Shown here: piece after piece, positions 32,644 to 44,025 of the stretch
Layout of the letters: every line of letters begins with the position of its first letter
How positions within the stretch are numbered: the first letter of the stretch is position 1
Assembly: GCA_015680685.1 (NCBI GenBank)
Contig: MNCI01006634.1
Coordinates: 703-59,821, forward strand
DNA from: Gnetum montanum
Taxonomy: Eukaryota; Streptophyta; Gnetopsida; Gnetales; Gnetaceae
Direction of reading: 5' to 3'
DNA length: 59,119 nt
Program-made: the position numbers and the translations under genes
Notes under the pieces: generated by a model
What the model was told of the DNA's origin: nothing
What the model saw: the letters and a program-made list of their open reading frames with translations, nothing else
Databases searched by the model: none

Positions 32644-35451
32644 ATGGCCCCTAAAAGAGGACAACAAGGAGGACCCTCTCAAGGTGCATCCAAACAACCA
32701 AGGAGAAGTAGAGGCCAGGTGTCTCTCAAGGAATGTATGGAATAGGAGGCATAATCATTTAGTATCCATCAAGAACCTCCTGTTACTATACAATCAGGAC
32801 ATCCTGAAGGTGGAGTCAACAAAGCAATTCATGAAAGATCCACCTTCAACATGCTAAAGGTGGGGACAATGTGGGATGTTGTTCCTATTCTTAACTCCAC
32901 TCTCACGTTGTCCCCAGACTGTGTTCAGGTAATTTATGAAAGGTCCATGTTAGTAGCTATGATAGTGGAACTTAACTTTGGACCTTTCACAGAGTTTGCT
33001 CCCAAAGCAGTTAGGGACCAAATTAAAGGATCCCCACTATGGCCTATTCTCTCTAAAAGTGGTGATTGGTACCTAGGAGAGACATACCAATTTTGGCACA
33101 ATAAAGAATAAGACACCACTATTGATGTTGGTGGTGTTGAATCTTCTGAATCCATGGCCAAAATTTTCTCACTTTTCCACTTGCTCCAATGTTGATGTGT
33201 GAAAAATATGGTTGAAAAGGACATATGGCAAAGAGGAAAAAGCATATGGAGAGCTGACACTTGAAGATAGAATGTACTTTAAGATCAACACATATCACAT
33301 CTTCCCCACAAAAGGATTGAATAGAATCTCCACATATGTAGCTAGAGGAAGTGCTATATTGATGGGCAAGGTTAATGCCAACCTACCCCATCTATATCTT
33401 ATAGAGATTTTGAGGTGGTTCAAAGAATGAAAGATGGGGAAGTTTGTGGTGCCCTTCCCCTATCTCATCAAGAAGTTATGCCAACATGTTGGAATTCTAG
33501 GGTACACAATGACATCCCCAAAAAGGTCTAAAATGCTTCATTTTCTAAATTACTGAAGCCACTAACCCTAAGAAAAAGTGTTGGTGAGACATTGGAGCCT
33601 AAACAAGAACAAATGATGGGGCCCACTGCACCTCAAATTATAGGGCCTAGCCAACTTTGAAGCACAAGGCCTAGTCAACAATAGGAAGCAAGGCCTAGCA
33701 TAGGCTAGTAAGACCAACTACCACCACCGCCATAGGACTATTGACCATGAATGAGCCATCGCAGGGCCATCACTAAAATAGTCAGTTGGGGAAGCCTTGA
33801 TGAGACCAATCTCTTTAGGGTTGTAGATGATTCTATATGATACATGGTCTCAATTAATTACACACGAGGTAAGGTATCGATTCAAATAAGAGGAGGGAAA
33901 TCACATTGGTCACAACAGATCTCAAGAAACACTACATCTTTTCAAGTGCAATTAGAAATTGGTGAAGGTGCCACAATAGTGGTCATGCAGCACCAAGATG
34001 CAGTGAGAACTATAGAAGTGGTCACAAACCACATAAAAGAATCATTCAATGTCCTTATTGTGCCATTGGAAAACATTATAAGAGCATGCAATGCTCAAAA
34101 TTTGGTCAATCCTTTGATGACTTATATGGAGCATGAGGATGTTCTAGATTGGTTGTTGTAGATAGGACAAGTGATGAAGTCCCTATTTGACATCCCTCAA
34201 GATGTTAGAGCAACTCAATTAGACCTCATCTCCACAAAAGGAAAGCTAGCCATGGTAGAGGTTAGGGCTGAGCATGTAGAGACAGAGTTAGAAAGACTCC
34301 AAGAAAAGCACATCATCCTGCAACCTGCATAGTAGGATCTATCCCAATTCATCCTTGTAGACTAGCTAGAGTTCTTCTAGGTAGCGAAATTGAACAAATT
34401 ACTGGTAGAAAATAAAAGGGTGGTGGAGGACAAAGAGAAGGTTGATTGGGATGCTTCCAAGGTACTAGCCTAAACATATGCACATGCCAAAGCACTTAAG
34501 GCCGTACAAGAGGAGAATAAATAACTTGCCACTAACAATCTCCAGTTGACCACTATAGAAAAACAAAGGAATGTTCTCAAAGAGAATTTTCAATAATTAT
34601 GAGAATAATTAGTTAGGGTCAACTAGGACATGAATCACTTGGCTAGAGAAAATAGAACCATCTCAATGGAGGAGGTATGCACAATTTTCTAGAAGATGGT
34701 AATTGAAATAAGCACGTGGAAAAATGAGGCCAAGTGACATGAAAAGCTTAAAGAACACTTCAAGAATAAATTGGGGATGTATAAATAGGTAATAGAAAAA
34801 AATCCATATGGCCAAGGCCCATATCAACACTCTTAGTGCTCAAAACACTAATTGGCAAGCCATATTGGATTCCTATGCATTCATCCACCAAGTGGAACTT
34901 AAAATCCAAGACTTGTAGATACAAGATCTTACATAGTACATGGAGTTGGAAAACCTATGGTATGCCAACATAACCATGTTAATAGTAGGATGCCTAAAAA
35001 TAGAGTTAGAGAAGCAAGTAGCAACCACCTACACAAAATATGAAACAGAATTTGCTGACCATAAGAGGATGCTGCAAAAATTAGAAGTGAAAAATTTTGA
35101 GTTAGAGGTGATTAAAACTAGCTACCAAGGACAAAAGGATGTCATGGTAGATTTGGCTCGACGGCTCATGGATTACTAGGAATACAAGGACAAAGCCAGA
35201 GCCTATGAAGAGGAATGAAATTTTTTTGCAGCTTAGTATGTCAAGGCCAACTAGATGTTTCCACAACTATCATGTCCATGGAAGGTGCCGACTCCATCAA
35301 CATTGGAGCATCAGCATGGATGGCACAAGATCCCCAAACCAAAGAGAAAAAGCTTTAGGCACTCCTTTAGAGCCATCAATTTCCAAAACCTAAAGCACAA
35401 GATAAGGGGAAGAGACCCATGGAGGGACCAGCGCCACTAGGGACCACATGA
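32644..35451 (+). pseudogene. Sense-strand additional ORF of element E, coiled coil
   Basis: It starts MAPKRGQQGGPSQGASK (32644), a basic N-terminus like that of C's opposing gene, and ends in PMEGPAPLGTT at 35451. The first part (32850-34160) is broken by stops and shifts and matches no family I know. From about 34190 to 35190 the translation is rich in Lys, Glu and Leu with heptad spacing (for example MLQKLEVKNFELEVIKTSY), a coiled coil. It lies where pol would be in an autonomous element. F retains only the equivalent start region and lacks the body. Role unknown; similarity of layout to the C/D gene is seen, homology is not shown. Confidence 0.65.
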
Positions 35452-35620
35452 GTTCCAATAAATTTTGTAATTCTATGTTTATGTTCCATTTTTTTTGTGT
35501 TCAACTCTCCACTATGACATGAATAAATTTCTAGTTAGTCAATAATCCCATACCTATCCACTATGTAATCAATGAAACTTGTTCTCATTTTGGTCAACTC
35601 AAGGACAAGTTTTCATTCAG

Positions 35621-35631
35621 TTGTGGGGGTA
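35621..35631 (+). promoter_or_regulatory. Polypurine tract of element E
   Basis: TTGTGGGGGTA directly before the 3' LTR. The same GGGGGTA word precedes the 3' LTR of F. Family knowledge: it primes plus-strand DNA synthesis. Confidence 0.8.
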
Positions 35632-36486
35632 TGATGAACCATGATTTGTCAAGCTCCGATATTTGGTCTACGATATCAGGTAAATGATATCATGGCCTGG
35701 ATAATGATATTAGATACACGATATCGTGATTCCTATGTAAGCCTATAAATACACCTTTGAGCACACAAGAAGAAAAGTAAGTAAGGATAGAAGCAGAGTC
35801 TTTTTGATATTTTTAGTTCATTTCAATTCTTTCCCTAGTGCATGCCATAGTGTGATTATTGTAATTGTATGGAACCTTTATTTTAGTGTGACGTACTTGG
35901 ACATGTGCATGACTGGCAATAAAGATCGAGATTACTTCATCATTACAACATTCACTTAGTTTTAATTGCTTAATTGTTATTCTTATTTTTTGTTTTCTTA
36001 ATTAATATTTCTTTACCTTCGTTTACTATCCCTATTATTAAACACAAAATAAGTATGAATTAATCACAAGCATTTAAGTGTGACTACTTAGTATCCGAGT
36101 AGTGTATCTAGGAGTGCTTAAGCAACATGCGCTTGGTAATCCTAGAAGTAGTACACGAGGGCCAAGATGTATATGGATGATTAAGGACCAATGCTCATCA
36201 CACTTAGGCTAACTTAGATTTTTCTTCTCATTCCCTATTAGCTTAAAACAAAGTTATTTTCCATTGCCTCTAGGAATAGCACTAGTTTAGGACCACATCA
36301 TACACCTCACTTTGGATTAAACCATATGTGACAAAGCAAATACTAGTCCAGGTGGGAAGATAGTGAACTATAATCAACGTGTAACTACCTAGATACCACA
36401 ACTAGCCTGTCTATGGCATTTGACCATATTTTCTATGAATGCTCATATTCATATGGTTGAGTGTAGGGATACCTTGCCTCTCATCA
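35632..36486 (+). repeat. 3' LTR of element E
   Basis: 855 bases, TGATGAACC...CTCTCATCA, colinear with 27770-28610, TATA at 35744-35751. It differs from the 5' LTR by many substitutions and small indels, so the insertion is not recent. Confidence 0.95.
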
Positions 36487-36491
36487 ACTAT
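36487..36491 (+). repeat. Right target-site duplication of element E
   Basis: ACTAT, identical to 27765-27769. Confidence 0.95.
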
Positions 36492-36531
36492 GCTCATAAT
36501 TGAAAATTCTAACTTAACTTATGTGATGTAG

Positions 36532-37626
36532 GCAAAAGGATGCCTACAACGATAGTAGAGCCCATAGAGTACAATGTCCCTCCTCAACTTGAGGAACAAG
36601 CAATAGATGAAGAGGAATGATAAGCTACAAAAGTACTACAGCAACTTAAGGAAGAAGGGTTACTATAGTTTGAAGGGTATGATTTTGAAAATTTATTTAA
36701 AGGCATGCAAATGGATGATCCCTCCACTCTCACATCTGAGGGCTTGTTAGGTAGGAGCTTTACACCACCATATTTTCATTTTTTTCTTTTTATTATTTAT
36801 TTTTTTGTTTTTAGCCCTTACACCCTTGGTTGCTAGTTATCTAATAACTATTAAGTGTTATGTTATAGCTACTAGTATTTCTGCTCCGCATCCAATGTCC
36901 ACATCCACCTTTCAAATGCAACCATGGATGGAGGCTCCTAATAAGTTTTCCTTTATACAAGGCTCGGTGGATGACCTGATGGACCATATACAACAAATAT
37001 ACCCCAAGATCAATGTGTATATATTTATCTATTTTTCTCTACTAATTTAGTACTTGGTTCATGGTTGATGTTGCTTTGCCTATTATATGGTAACAGGCTC
37101 CCAGCACTAGTGGGATCCAAATAGGGTGGTCCAAGTTGATGTCATGCCTGAGTTTCCCCCTGAGGTGGAGTAAGTGCCCCACCACATGAATGACAAAGTA
37201 AGAAAATGCATGCTCTCATCTACGAGAGCATTTTGGGAGTGCAAGTGCATTAACAAGCACTTATGAAAATAGGTATATGAGCTCCAAGAGAAGGGGGAAA
37301 GCCAAGATGCAAAATTGAAGGACCTGCAATCCTGTTATGACTTCCTAGTGGCACGTGACAAACCTAATGGTACCTACTACATAGCTAAAATTAACTATGC
37401 TAGGTATTGGTCAACCATTCGGGGCAAGAATGAGGCCACTCGTGAGGTGATCGAGCAATACTCATAGATGGATCTACTGGCAAGGAAGAACCAAGACTAG
37501 AAGGATTATAGCACAAAAGTGTATCAATGGGGCCAGGCTCAAAAGAATCGTAAGCACCACTATAAGTAGGAATGTGAGGCATACCTTAAGAGGTATAAGG
37601 ACAAGTCCATGGAGCATCATTGTTGA
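36532..37626 (+). pseudogene. Exons 3-5 of the opposing gene of D
   Basis: Exon 3 36532-36750 (acceptor GATGTAG, donor G|GTAGGA), exon 4 36869-37011 (FSFIQGSVDDLMDHIQQIYPKI against FVTGIIGEVVDHIQQAHPKI in C, donor lost), exon 5 37097-37626 (WGQAQKNRKHHYK against WGQDEKNHKHHYK). Phase 1 is kept at each junction, as in C. About eight stops. It ends in TGA at 37624, earlier than in C. With exon 2 on the far side of E, the same gene is thus present in two diverged elements. Confidence 0.82.
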
Positions 37627-37734
37627 GACATATTTCATGTAATTTTGTTGTAATTTTAATGTGCAATTTGATTAATGCAATTAGGCCCCTTGTGGACCCC
37701 ATGCCAATTTAGGGCCATGACAGAAGGACCATTG

Positions 37735-37830
37735 CTAGTTTAAGGCATTTCAAGAAACAACATAAAAGGGCTAAAGCTACTAGTTTTAGGCCTTAGTGGG
37801 CCACATTTTATTATTATTATTATTATTTGA
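37735..37830 (+). repeat. Minisatellite remnant of element D with an ATT microsatellite
   Basis: Two to three worn copies of the CTAGTTTTAGGCC unit (37737, 37781) precede an (ATT)n tract at about 37808-37828. Same position, between convergent genes, as in A and C. Confidence 0.7.
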
Positions 37831-37954
37831 AAGTGAAAAGGCTAAACAAATCCATGTACACAAAAGAAATGAAATAACTAATTCAATATGCAAATAATAA
37901 TGCAAACATTACTATACAAGAAAAGAACAAAAGATAAGCAAAACATGCAGATAA

Positions 37955-40900
37955 ACTAAGGGGATGCCTTAGTCATGTAAGTTTTTTCTAACCTGATGTA
38001 AGTTAGGAGGCATGTAAGTCCTAGGAGGCACAAGATAGTATTTTCCTAGACCTTCATCTATTGCACAAAAGGGCAATTCTACCCAAAGAGCTTCCTCAAG
38101 GAGGTTTCTCATTTTTTTTAGTTATTTTGGTGGATCATCTAAACAACATTGGCTTTCACCCTGAACAGGTGGCATGTCCTTAGAGAACTCTAATTCCAAC
38201 CCTTGTTCTATGTCAACGTTTTTGATGGTCAGGGGAGCTACATTGTTACCATAGATCACCATTGCTCCACCCTCATAGGCAAGTGGATCTCTTGATGAAT
38301 AGGTGAAGAAACAACCCATAATTGAGATAACTAAGACCTCCCTAGGATCAAGTTGAATCTAGGCATTTCCTCAACAATAATGAACTCAATAGTGATGGGG
38401 AATTTCACCCTTGCCATGAAAGCTATCATGAACATTCCCTTTACAACAACATGTGCTCCATTAAAGGATTTCAAGCACATTATTTTGTTGGCTTAATCTG
38501 ATCAACCAAGCCATGTTTGTCAACAACAGGGAATGGGATGACATTGGTTGCTACCCTATCATCGACATGTACCTTGCAAATTTTATATTGGCCTACATGA
38601 ATTGTTATAAACATGGGTGCACTAGTCACCTGACCTTTTTCAAGATCAACCTTGACCACCTCATCATGAAATGTCAAGGGTATCGACCTAGACTCTTGGG
38701 TTGTGGGGGAAAGGATTATGGTGTGAATGGTCTTCTAGTCTAATGGAATATCTTCCTTAATAAGAATAGATATCAACATGCAAACTAATGCCTCACGATG
38801 AGCAGAGGAGGTCATTATCAAATCATACAGGCTCAAAGTCATGTTCTTTTGTTTGAGGGCCAATTTAACTTATGCCACTATGTCAAAGAAATTTTTTCTG
38901 CTATCTATTATTTTGGTAGCCTTTACCTCCTCCATGAAACCTAAGAGATGAATCTCCTAGGGAGGAGATTTAGCCTTTGGTTGTGCAATGAGCTTCTGAG
39001 TCTCAGTTCTTATTTTTTGGTTATTTGCATTTGGTCTAGTAGTTTGAGATGATTAGGCCATTCGGATGGCTAACAAGGGTATAGGCTTAGGACGACCTAA
39101 CTCCATATGTTTCCTAATCATTTTCTCAACTAGATGCTCATTAGGTCTCTTAGGGTATGAATTTTGGTCAGCAAGATGCGACATAGTTTCCACCACTAGA
39201 CCCTAGGCAGGTGGGGGATCTACATGTCTTGGCACCCTAATGACAAATGGTGTCTAGGTTGCCGTCACCACAACATGTTGTGGGGCCCTAACCACAAAGG
39301 ATGTTATAGGCACCTAAGGTGATGCTTTGATGACAAAATGGGGTTGTTCTCTAGTCGATATTGAGGCCCTAGCATCACCAAAGGGCACACAAACCACAAA
39401 TGGTTCATGTGCTAGTTCTACATTATCATCAATGTTGATAGCATTGATGATGTAACCTACATAACTAGCATTGAGGGGGTTCTTGTAGACCTTCATTGAT
39501 TGGTTTTCTAGTTGTACAGGATTTATTTCATCAAGGATCAATTTTCCTTAATCAATCATGCATTGAATGTCATCTTTTAATGCCAAGAAGTAGTCTATAT
39601 CATGGCCATGCAATTGGTGATAGTTGCAAAATCAATCCAATCTAAAGTTTTTAGGGACTAGAGGCTCATATGGCAAAGCTATGGAGTGATTTGTGAGGAC
39701 CTTGCAGCACCTTTCATGGTACTTACATGCATCCTTAGATATTTTCTTGTGCTAGATGCACCTAGAACTAAGCAACTAGTCCAAGAGTTCACAAATAGCT
39801 TGATAGGAAATAGGGTATGATTTGAATGAGCCTTGCACTCAAATTTTTACCTTTGGGAAGCCTGCCCCATGGCTACTAATGCTGTGGGCTAGTTAGTTCC
39901 CACAGTGCCAAAACTTGATGCTTTGTTGTTGTTGGCCAGGGCTTTAGGCATCTTGGCCATTGGTTTAGTGTTGTTAGGTTTGGCTTCATTGGCCACAACT
40001 ATGACTATTGCTATTTCCTTCCCCTTTTCCATGTCCTTTTTTATGTGCACATTTTTATAGGATACATAGGCTTGGTCCTTACTAGCTTCTGTCATGTCCT
40101 ATATGCTCTTTGTTTGAGCAAAGGCTTGGCTCAAGGAGTGCATAGCTAAATAGTACAATTTTGACTTGATAAAGTCATTTACTGTGCCTTTGAAGATAAC
40201 CAGAAGATGAGTTTTTGCTATCAGCTCATGGATTTCATTGAGGGAAGCACTATAATGTTGTATGATTTTTTTTACTAGCTCTAGTGCCCCTTGCTTGATG
40301 TTCATTAATTGGTCTAGTGTGGCCTTCGGCTTTAAGTTATACTAAAGCAAGTTACAAATTGGCTGAGCAACTCCTCCAAAGTTGATATGGAAGCTCTAGA
40401 GAGTGCATGGTACCAATCAAGAGCTTTGCCAGTTAAGGACATGGCAAAGACATGGATGATTACATGTGGCCATGCTTGTAGATGCAAGCATTCATAATGA
40501 AAAGTTACAAGGTGGGCATTAGGATCCCTCTTGCCATTATATTTTGTGAATTGAGGAAGTTGGACCCTAGGAGGTAGAGTTTGCAGTGGAATCACAGGGC
40601 TGATGGGGTCATCTTGGTAGAAGTCCATCACATGGACTATTTCCAAGTTGGTAACTTTGAATCATCTAAATTCCTCCATGAGTGTTTAAATGAGTTGGAA
40701 TGCTTGGTCCAAACTTAAGAATGATGTAGTAGGTTGCATTGATTATGTTGCCTGTGGTGTCATCTGAGCAACCCATAGCACTATTGTGGGCTATGCCACC
40801 ACATGGGACACTTGTTGAGTTTATTGTTGCATGTATTGTGGGATGTGTGACCATTGAGCCATTGAAATAGAGGTCATAGCCCACCACATAGTTGTGGCTT

Positions 40901-41662
40901 GGGCTATTGTTGGAGGTGCTACTGAGATAGTTGGAATGAAGGATACTTGACTTGTTTGTGGCTGAGATATAGGCATCGTATGCACATACGGTAGTGTTGG
41001 CATCATAGACATCAACATGAAAGGTTGCATAGACTAGGAGGAGATGACAAAGGGGAAAGTGATAGAGGGTCCTACACTTTATGCATGTGCACTTGGTGGC
41101 TAGCTACCACAAGTGTTGACCTAGGTAGCAAGAGTAACACCACTACCTCAAAGAAGGTAGATGACTATGAATAGTGTGGAACAAAGCTAGAGACAAGTTA
41201 TTGGATAGAGACATAGAATGGGATACCTCTCTCTGAATGAGCCTCAAACTCCTCTTGCCTGTCCTACAAGGGCTCATCATAGTTTGATGTCACATCTTGT
41301 TCTTTTGGTTGACTTACTCTAATGAATTGGTCTAGCAGCCACCTAAAGGTGTCAGTGAGTGGAATGAATGCATCAAGTATAGGAAGGAATTCATTTTCCT
41401 TCTAGTGAATGATTTCAAAGTTTCACTTTGCATCTATTTCTTTGTGTTCTAGGGGTAGACCTGTCTAAACCTTTGCACAAAGGACGTTGTATCTTTTGCA
41501 TCCAATGCCATGTGTTCAATTGGTTTCTTACGCAGTCTAAGTGACTATCATTGTGGCTATACTAGACTAAGTGGGGGCTTAATGTCCACCACCTTTTGGA
41601 TCGAACGAGCTACCTCCATGCTTCGGGGAGAGATTGAAGGTTCATAGGATTCATGTTACCAT
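37955..41662 (-). pseudogene. gag-pro: Gag-protease polyprotein of element D, heavily decayed
   Basis: Possible start ATG 41662. The Retrotrans_gag-type domain is at 40646-40100 (VMDFYQDDPIS, LDWYHALS, then INDFIKSKLYYL-like wording with VNDFIKSKLYYL). The linker is at 40095-39889, the knuckle-like region near 39600 is damaged, and the protease is at 38677-38180 with VDDRVATNV (DDG changed to DDR). The tail contains WVELPF and ends about 37955. Open pieces fall in all three frames, so several indels have accumulated, more than in A or C, in agreement with D being the oldest of the stack. Confidence 0.8.
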
Positions 41663-42073
41663 GTAGAAAAACCTTAGAAAAGACAATGCTAAACAAAAAA
41701 TGATTAAGTATAGGGAATGTTAAAAAATAGTTAAGTATGAAAATTGTGAAAACAAGCCAAAAAATTGCTAACTCTGGCATTACGCTCATTATTCTCTAAG
41801 GGGTTGTTATCCTTTGAGGGGTTGTTATGCTCTCTAGAGCACTCAGAGCTTAATACAATGGACACAGTTGGGATTTTATTCTATAGGGTTCCATTGGAAC
41901 CAACAACTAGGACCAATCTACACTAACCGAAATGCAGATAACTCCTACGTTGGCCTATGATCCAGCTACTACCATGGAAGTTCCATAGGGATGTTACATC
42001 TATGCTAGCTTGCAGTTAGTAACAGAGGTGCAAAAAGCATGTGGGACTATCCTTGAATGTAGAAGGAATGGGA
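41663..42073 (-). other. Leader of element D
   Basis: Between the PBS-like block and gag. Unlike A and C it has no evident tandem array. No gene seen. Confidence 0.5.
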
Positions 42074-42092
42074 GGCCCTCCTTCTAGAGCAA
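42074..42092 (-). promoter_or_regulatory. Primer-binding-site-like block of element D
   Basis: The minus strand reads TGCTCTAGAAGGAGGGCC with preceding Ts, a worn form of the block in C, five to six bases inside the LTR edge. Confidence 0.5.
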
Positions 42093-42097
42093 AAAAT

Positions 42098-44025
42098 TGG
42101 AATGTCTAAAAACATTAGTGGCTAGAACACTAAGAGGTTGGTGGGCATATAGCCTAACCCCGAATCTAAGTGAGGGTCATGCTAGGAAATGGAAACAAGG
42201 TTCCCTAAATGATCTTGTGGATCAAACAGGGACTAACATGGTGTTAAAATGATTGCATGCAAAAGGGGTTTATACTACGTTACATGTAAACACTAGGACT
42301 AGTTAAGCTAGAGCATAACAAGGTGTCCCAGCCTAAGAACAATGATGTGAATGTGCAAATACATATCAAAAAGTATAAATAATGTAAGAGTTGTGCTTAA
42401 TATCAAAGAAAACTAGTTGAAAAAGTGAAACAGAGCTTGAGAACGAAAAAATGCACCACCCCAGAAAGGGGGAGCATAACTATTACAAGAAAAGAGGTGA
42501 GAATGGTACATGGTGTACAGGTAGGCACAGTGGTAGCATAGTAGTGAAATCATAGTCTGTAAGACATCAAAGATGTAGAGTTAATGGCTATTGTGGGGAC
42601 TGAACCTGCTAGGTCAGTTGTTGCTATTTTTTGTGGGTGAAATGATGGACTACATTTTGGGAGGTGCTAAGGTGCAAAGATCAGATGCTCAGGTGTGAGA
42701 ATGCTAGGGATGCTTAGAAAGTTAAAATGCCCAATGCTCTTTTGATTTGTCAACCCCTAGAGTGCTGAACGTAGAGGTATTTATAGGGCTAGGATTAGCA
42801 TGAGATGTGGATCGAGCACCACATGGCATGGGTGGCATGGGTGCCATGTAGCATGAGTGTAGATGGAGTTACACTAACATGCTACGCTCTCATGAAAGTA
42901 GCAAAGTATTACTCCAAAGAAAAATGACATGTCCCCAAAGACTGCTAAACTATGACTACACTATCTAAACTACATGTGCCAAAGCCTGAAAGACCGCAAT
43001 GTACCTGCAAACAATGCAAAATAGTACAACTTGAAGGTTACACTTTGGGACTACATCTTCCCCTCTTTCAAGTAGGGTCAAGCATAGGAAGAACTTTGGA
43101 GACCAATGGGGGTGCAAAAGGGATGCAAATTATTGATCTTTCTTGTCAGAGGAGTGTCGAAGCTAAGACAAAGGCCAATGCTAAGTTCTAGAGGCTTTTG
43201 GAGATTGTCAAAGGCTTTTTTCTAGTGTCAAGGTAGCTATGCTCTAGAGTGTAACACAACACTTAGTGAAAATTTACAAAATTTTGATGTTTCACATTGG
43301 TTATGTTGGCTATGTTGGGGAGCATAGCAGGGACACTTAGCCAAATTTTGAAAATCTGCAATCTTCCTTCATGGTATACTAGCTACACTCTAGGGCATAG
43401 CAAGAGAGGTAGCCTCAAAAGTTAGGAAATATGTCAAATGTGTCTACCATGTCAAGCTAGCTTGATAGATTCTAATCCAACACTTAGGCAAAACTAGGCA
43501 CTAGAACCTATGCTAGACTTGCTACACTGGGGAGCATATTAGAGCATAGCAATCCAAGAGATAGAAAATTTGTTGAACTATTTTTACCATCATCAACAAT
43601 TCTAACAACCTCTAGCCTAGTACTTAGATGAACTAGCCACTGGGACATGTGCTACACTAGCTATGTTGCGGAGCATAGCAAGCATGACAACCTAGGTGAT
43701 AGAAAATTTGCCAAACTATTTCGTCTATCCCAAGTAACCCTAACAACTTCTGGCTTGGCACTTGGGAAAACTAGCCATGGAAGTATATGCTATGCTAGCT
43801 ATGCTGGGGAGCATAGCACACAGATTAAGAGTGTAGTAGGACAATTAGGAAAATTTTTATGCAATTTTTGTTAACACTCAGAGAATTTTGCAAAATAGGC
43901 CTTGATGTGTGCTATGCTGGCTACACTAGAGAGCATAGCACCAACACTTAGAAAAATTTGCCAAGTTTTGACACTTAGACAAATTTGCTATTAAACTACA
44001 TAAGTTCAAAATTAGTGATTTTTCA
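42098..44025 (-). repeat. 5' LTR of element D
   Basis: About 1928 bases on the minus strand from TGAAAAATCAC (44025) to ...TTCCA (42098). The start resembles that of C (TGAAACACCAC). TATA box at + 42778-42785 in the context CCTATAAATACC shared with A and B. U3 contains tandem units of about 137 bases (next entry), which explains its extra length. Confidence 0.65.
43300..43960 (-). repeat. Tandem repeats of about 137 bases in the U3 of LTR D
   Basis: The core GCTATGCTGGGGAGCATAGC and variants occur near 43310, 43526, 43658, 43797 and 43915, with the middle ones 132-139 bases apart and followed by AGATAGAAAATTTGCCAAACT. The core itself is nearly palindromic (CTATGCT...AGCATAG). Confidence 0.75.

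Larger units (their letters stand above)
27770..36486 (+). mobile_element. Element E: complete LTR retrotransposon without pol
   Basis: Two LTRs (27770-28610 and 35632-36486) in direct orientation are flanked by perfect ACTAT duplications. A tRNA-Asp-like PBS follows the 5' LTR and a purine tract precedes the 3' LTR. The interior has a gag relic, a T-rich tract, about 1.7 kb of weakly coding DNA and a sense-strand coiled-coil ORF. I see no protease, RT, RNase H or integrase. It is therefore a non-autonomous element of the family that includes F. It inserted into the second intron of the opposing gene of D. Confidence 0.93.
26722..44025 (-). mobile_element. Element D: oldest member of the A-D family, carrying the opposing gene and hosting E
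   Basis: Minus-strand order: LTR (44025-42098), PBS-like block, leader, gag-protease (more frameshifts than A or C), short minisatellite, opposing + strand gene. The gene is split by complete element E (27770-36486) in an intron and by B in exon 2. The remainder to the left is not in the window. Being host to both E and B, D must be older than either. Confidence 0.75.
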
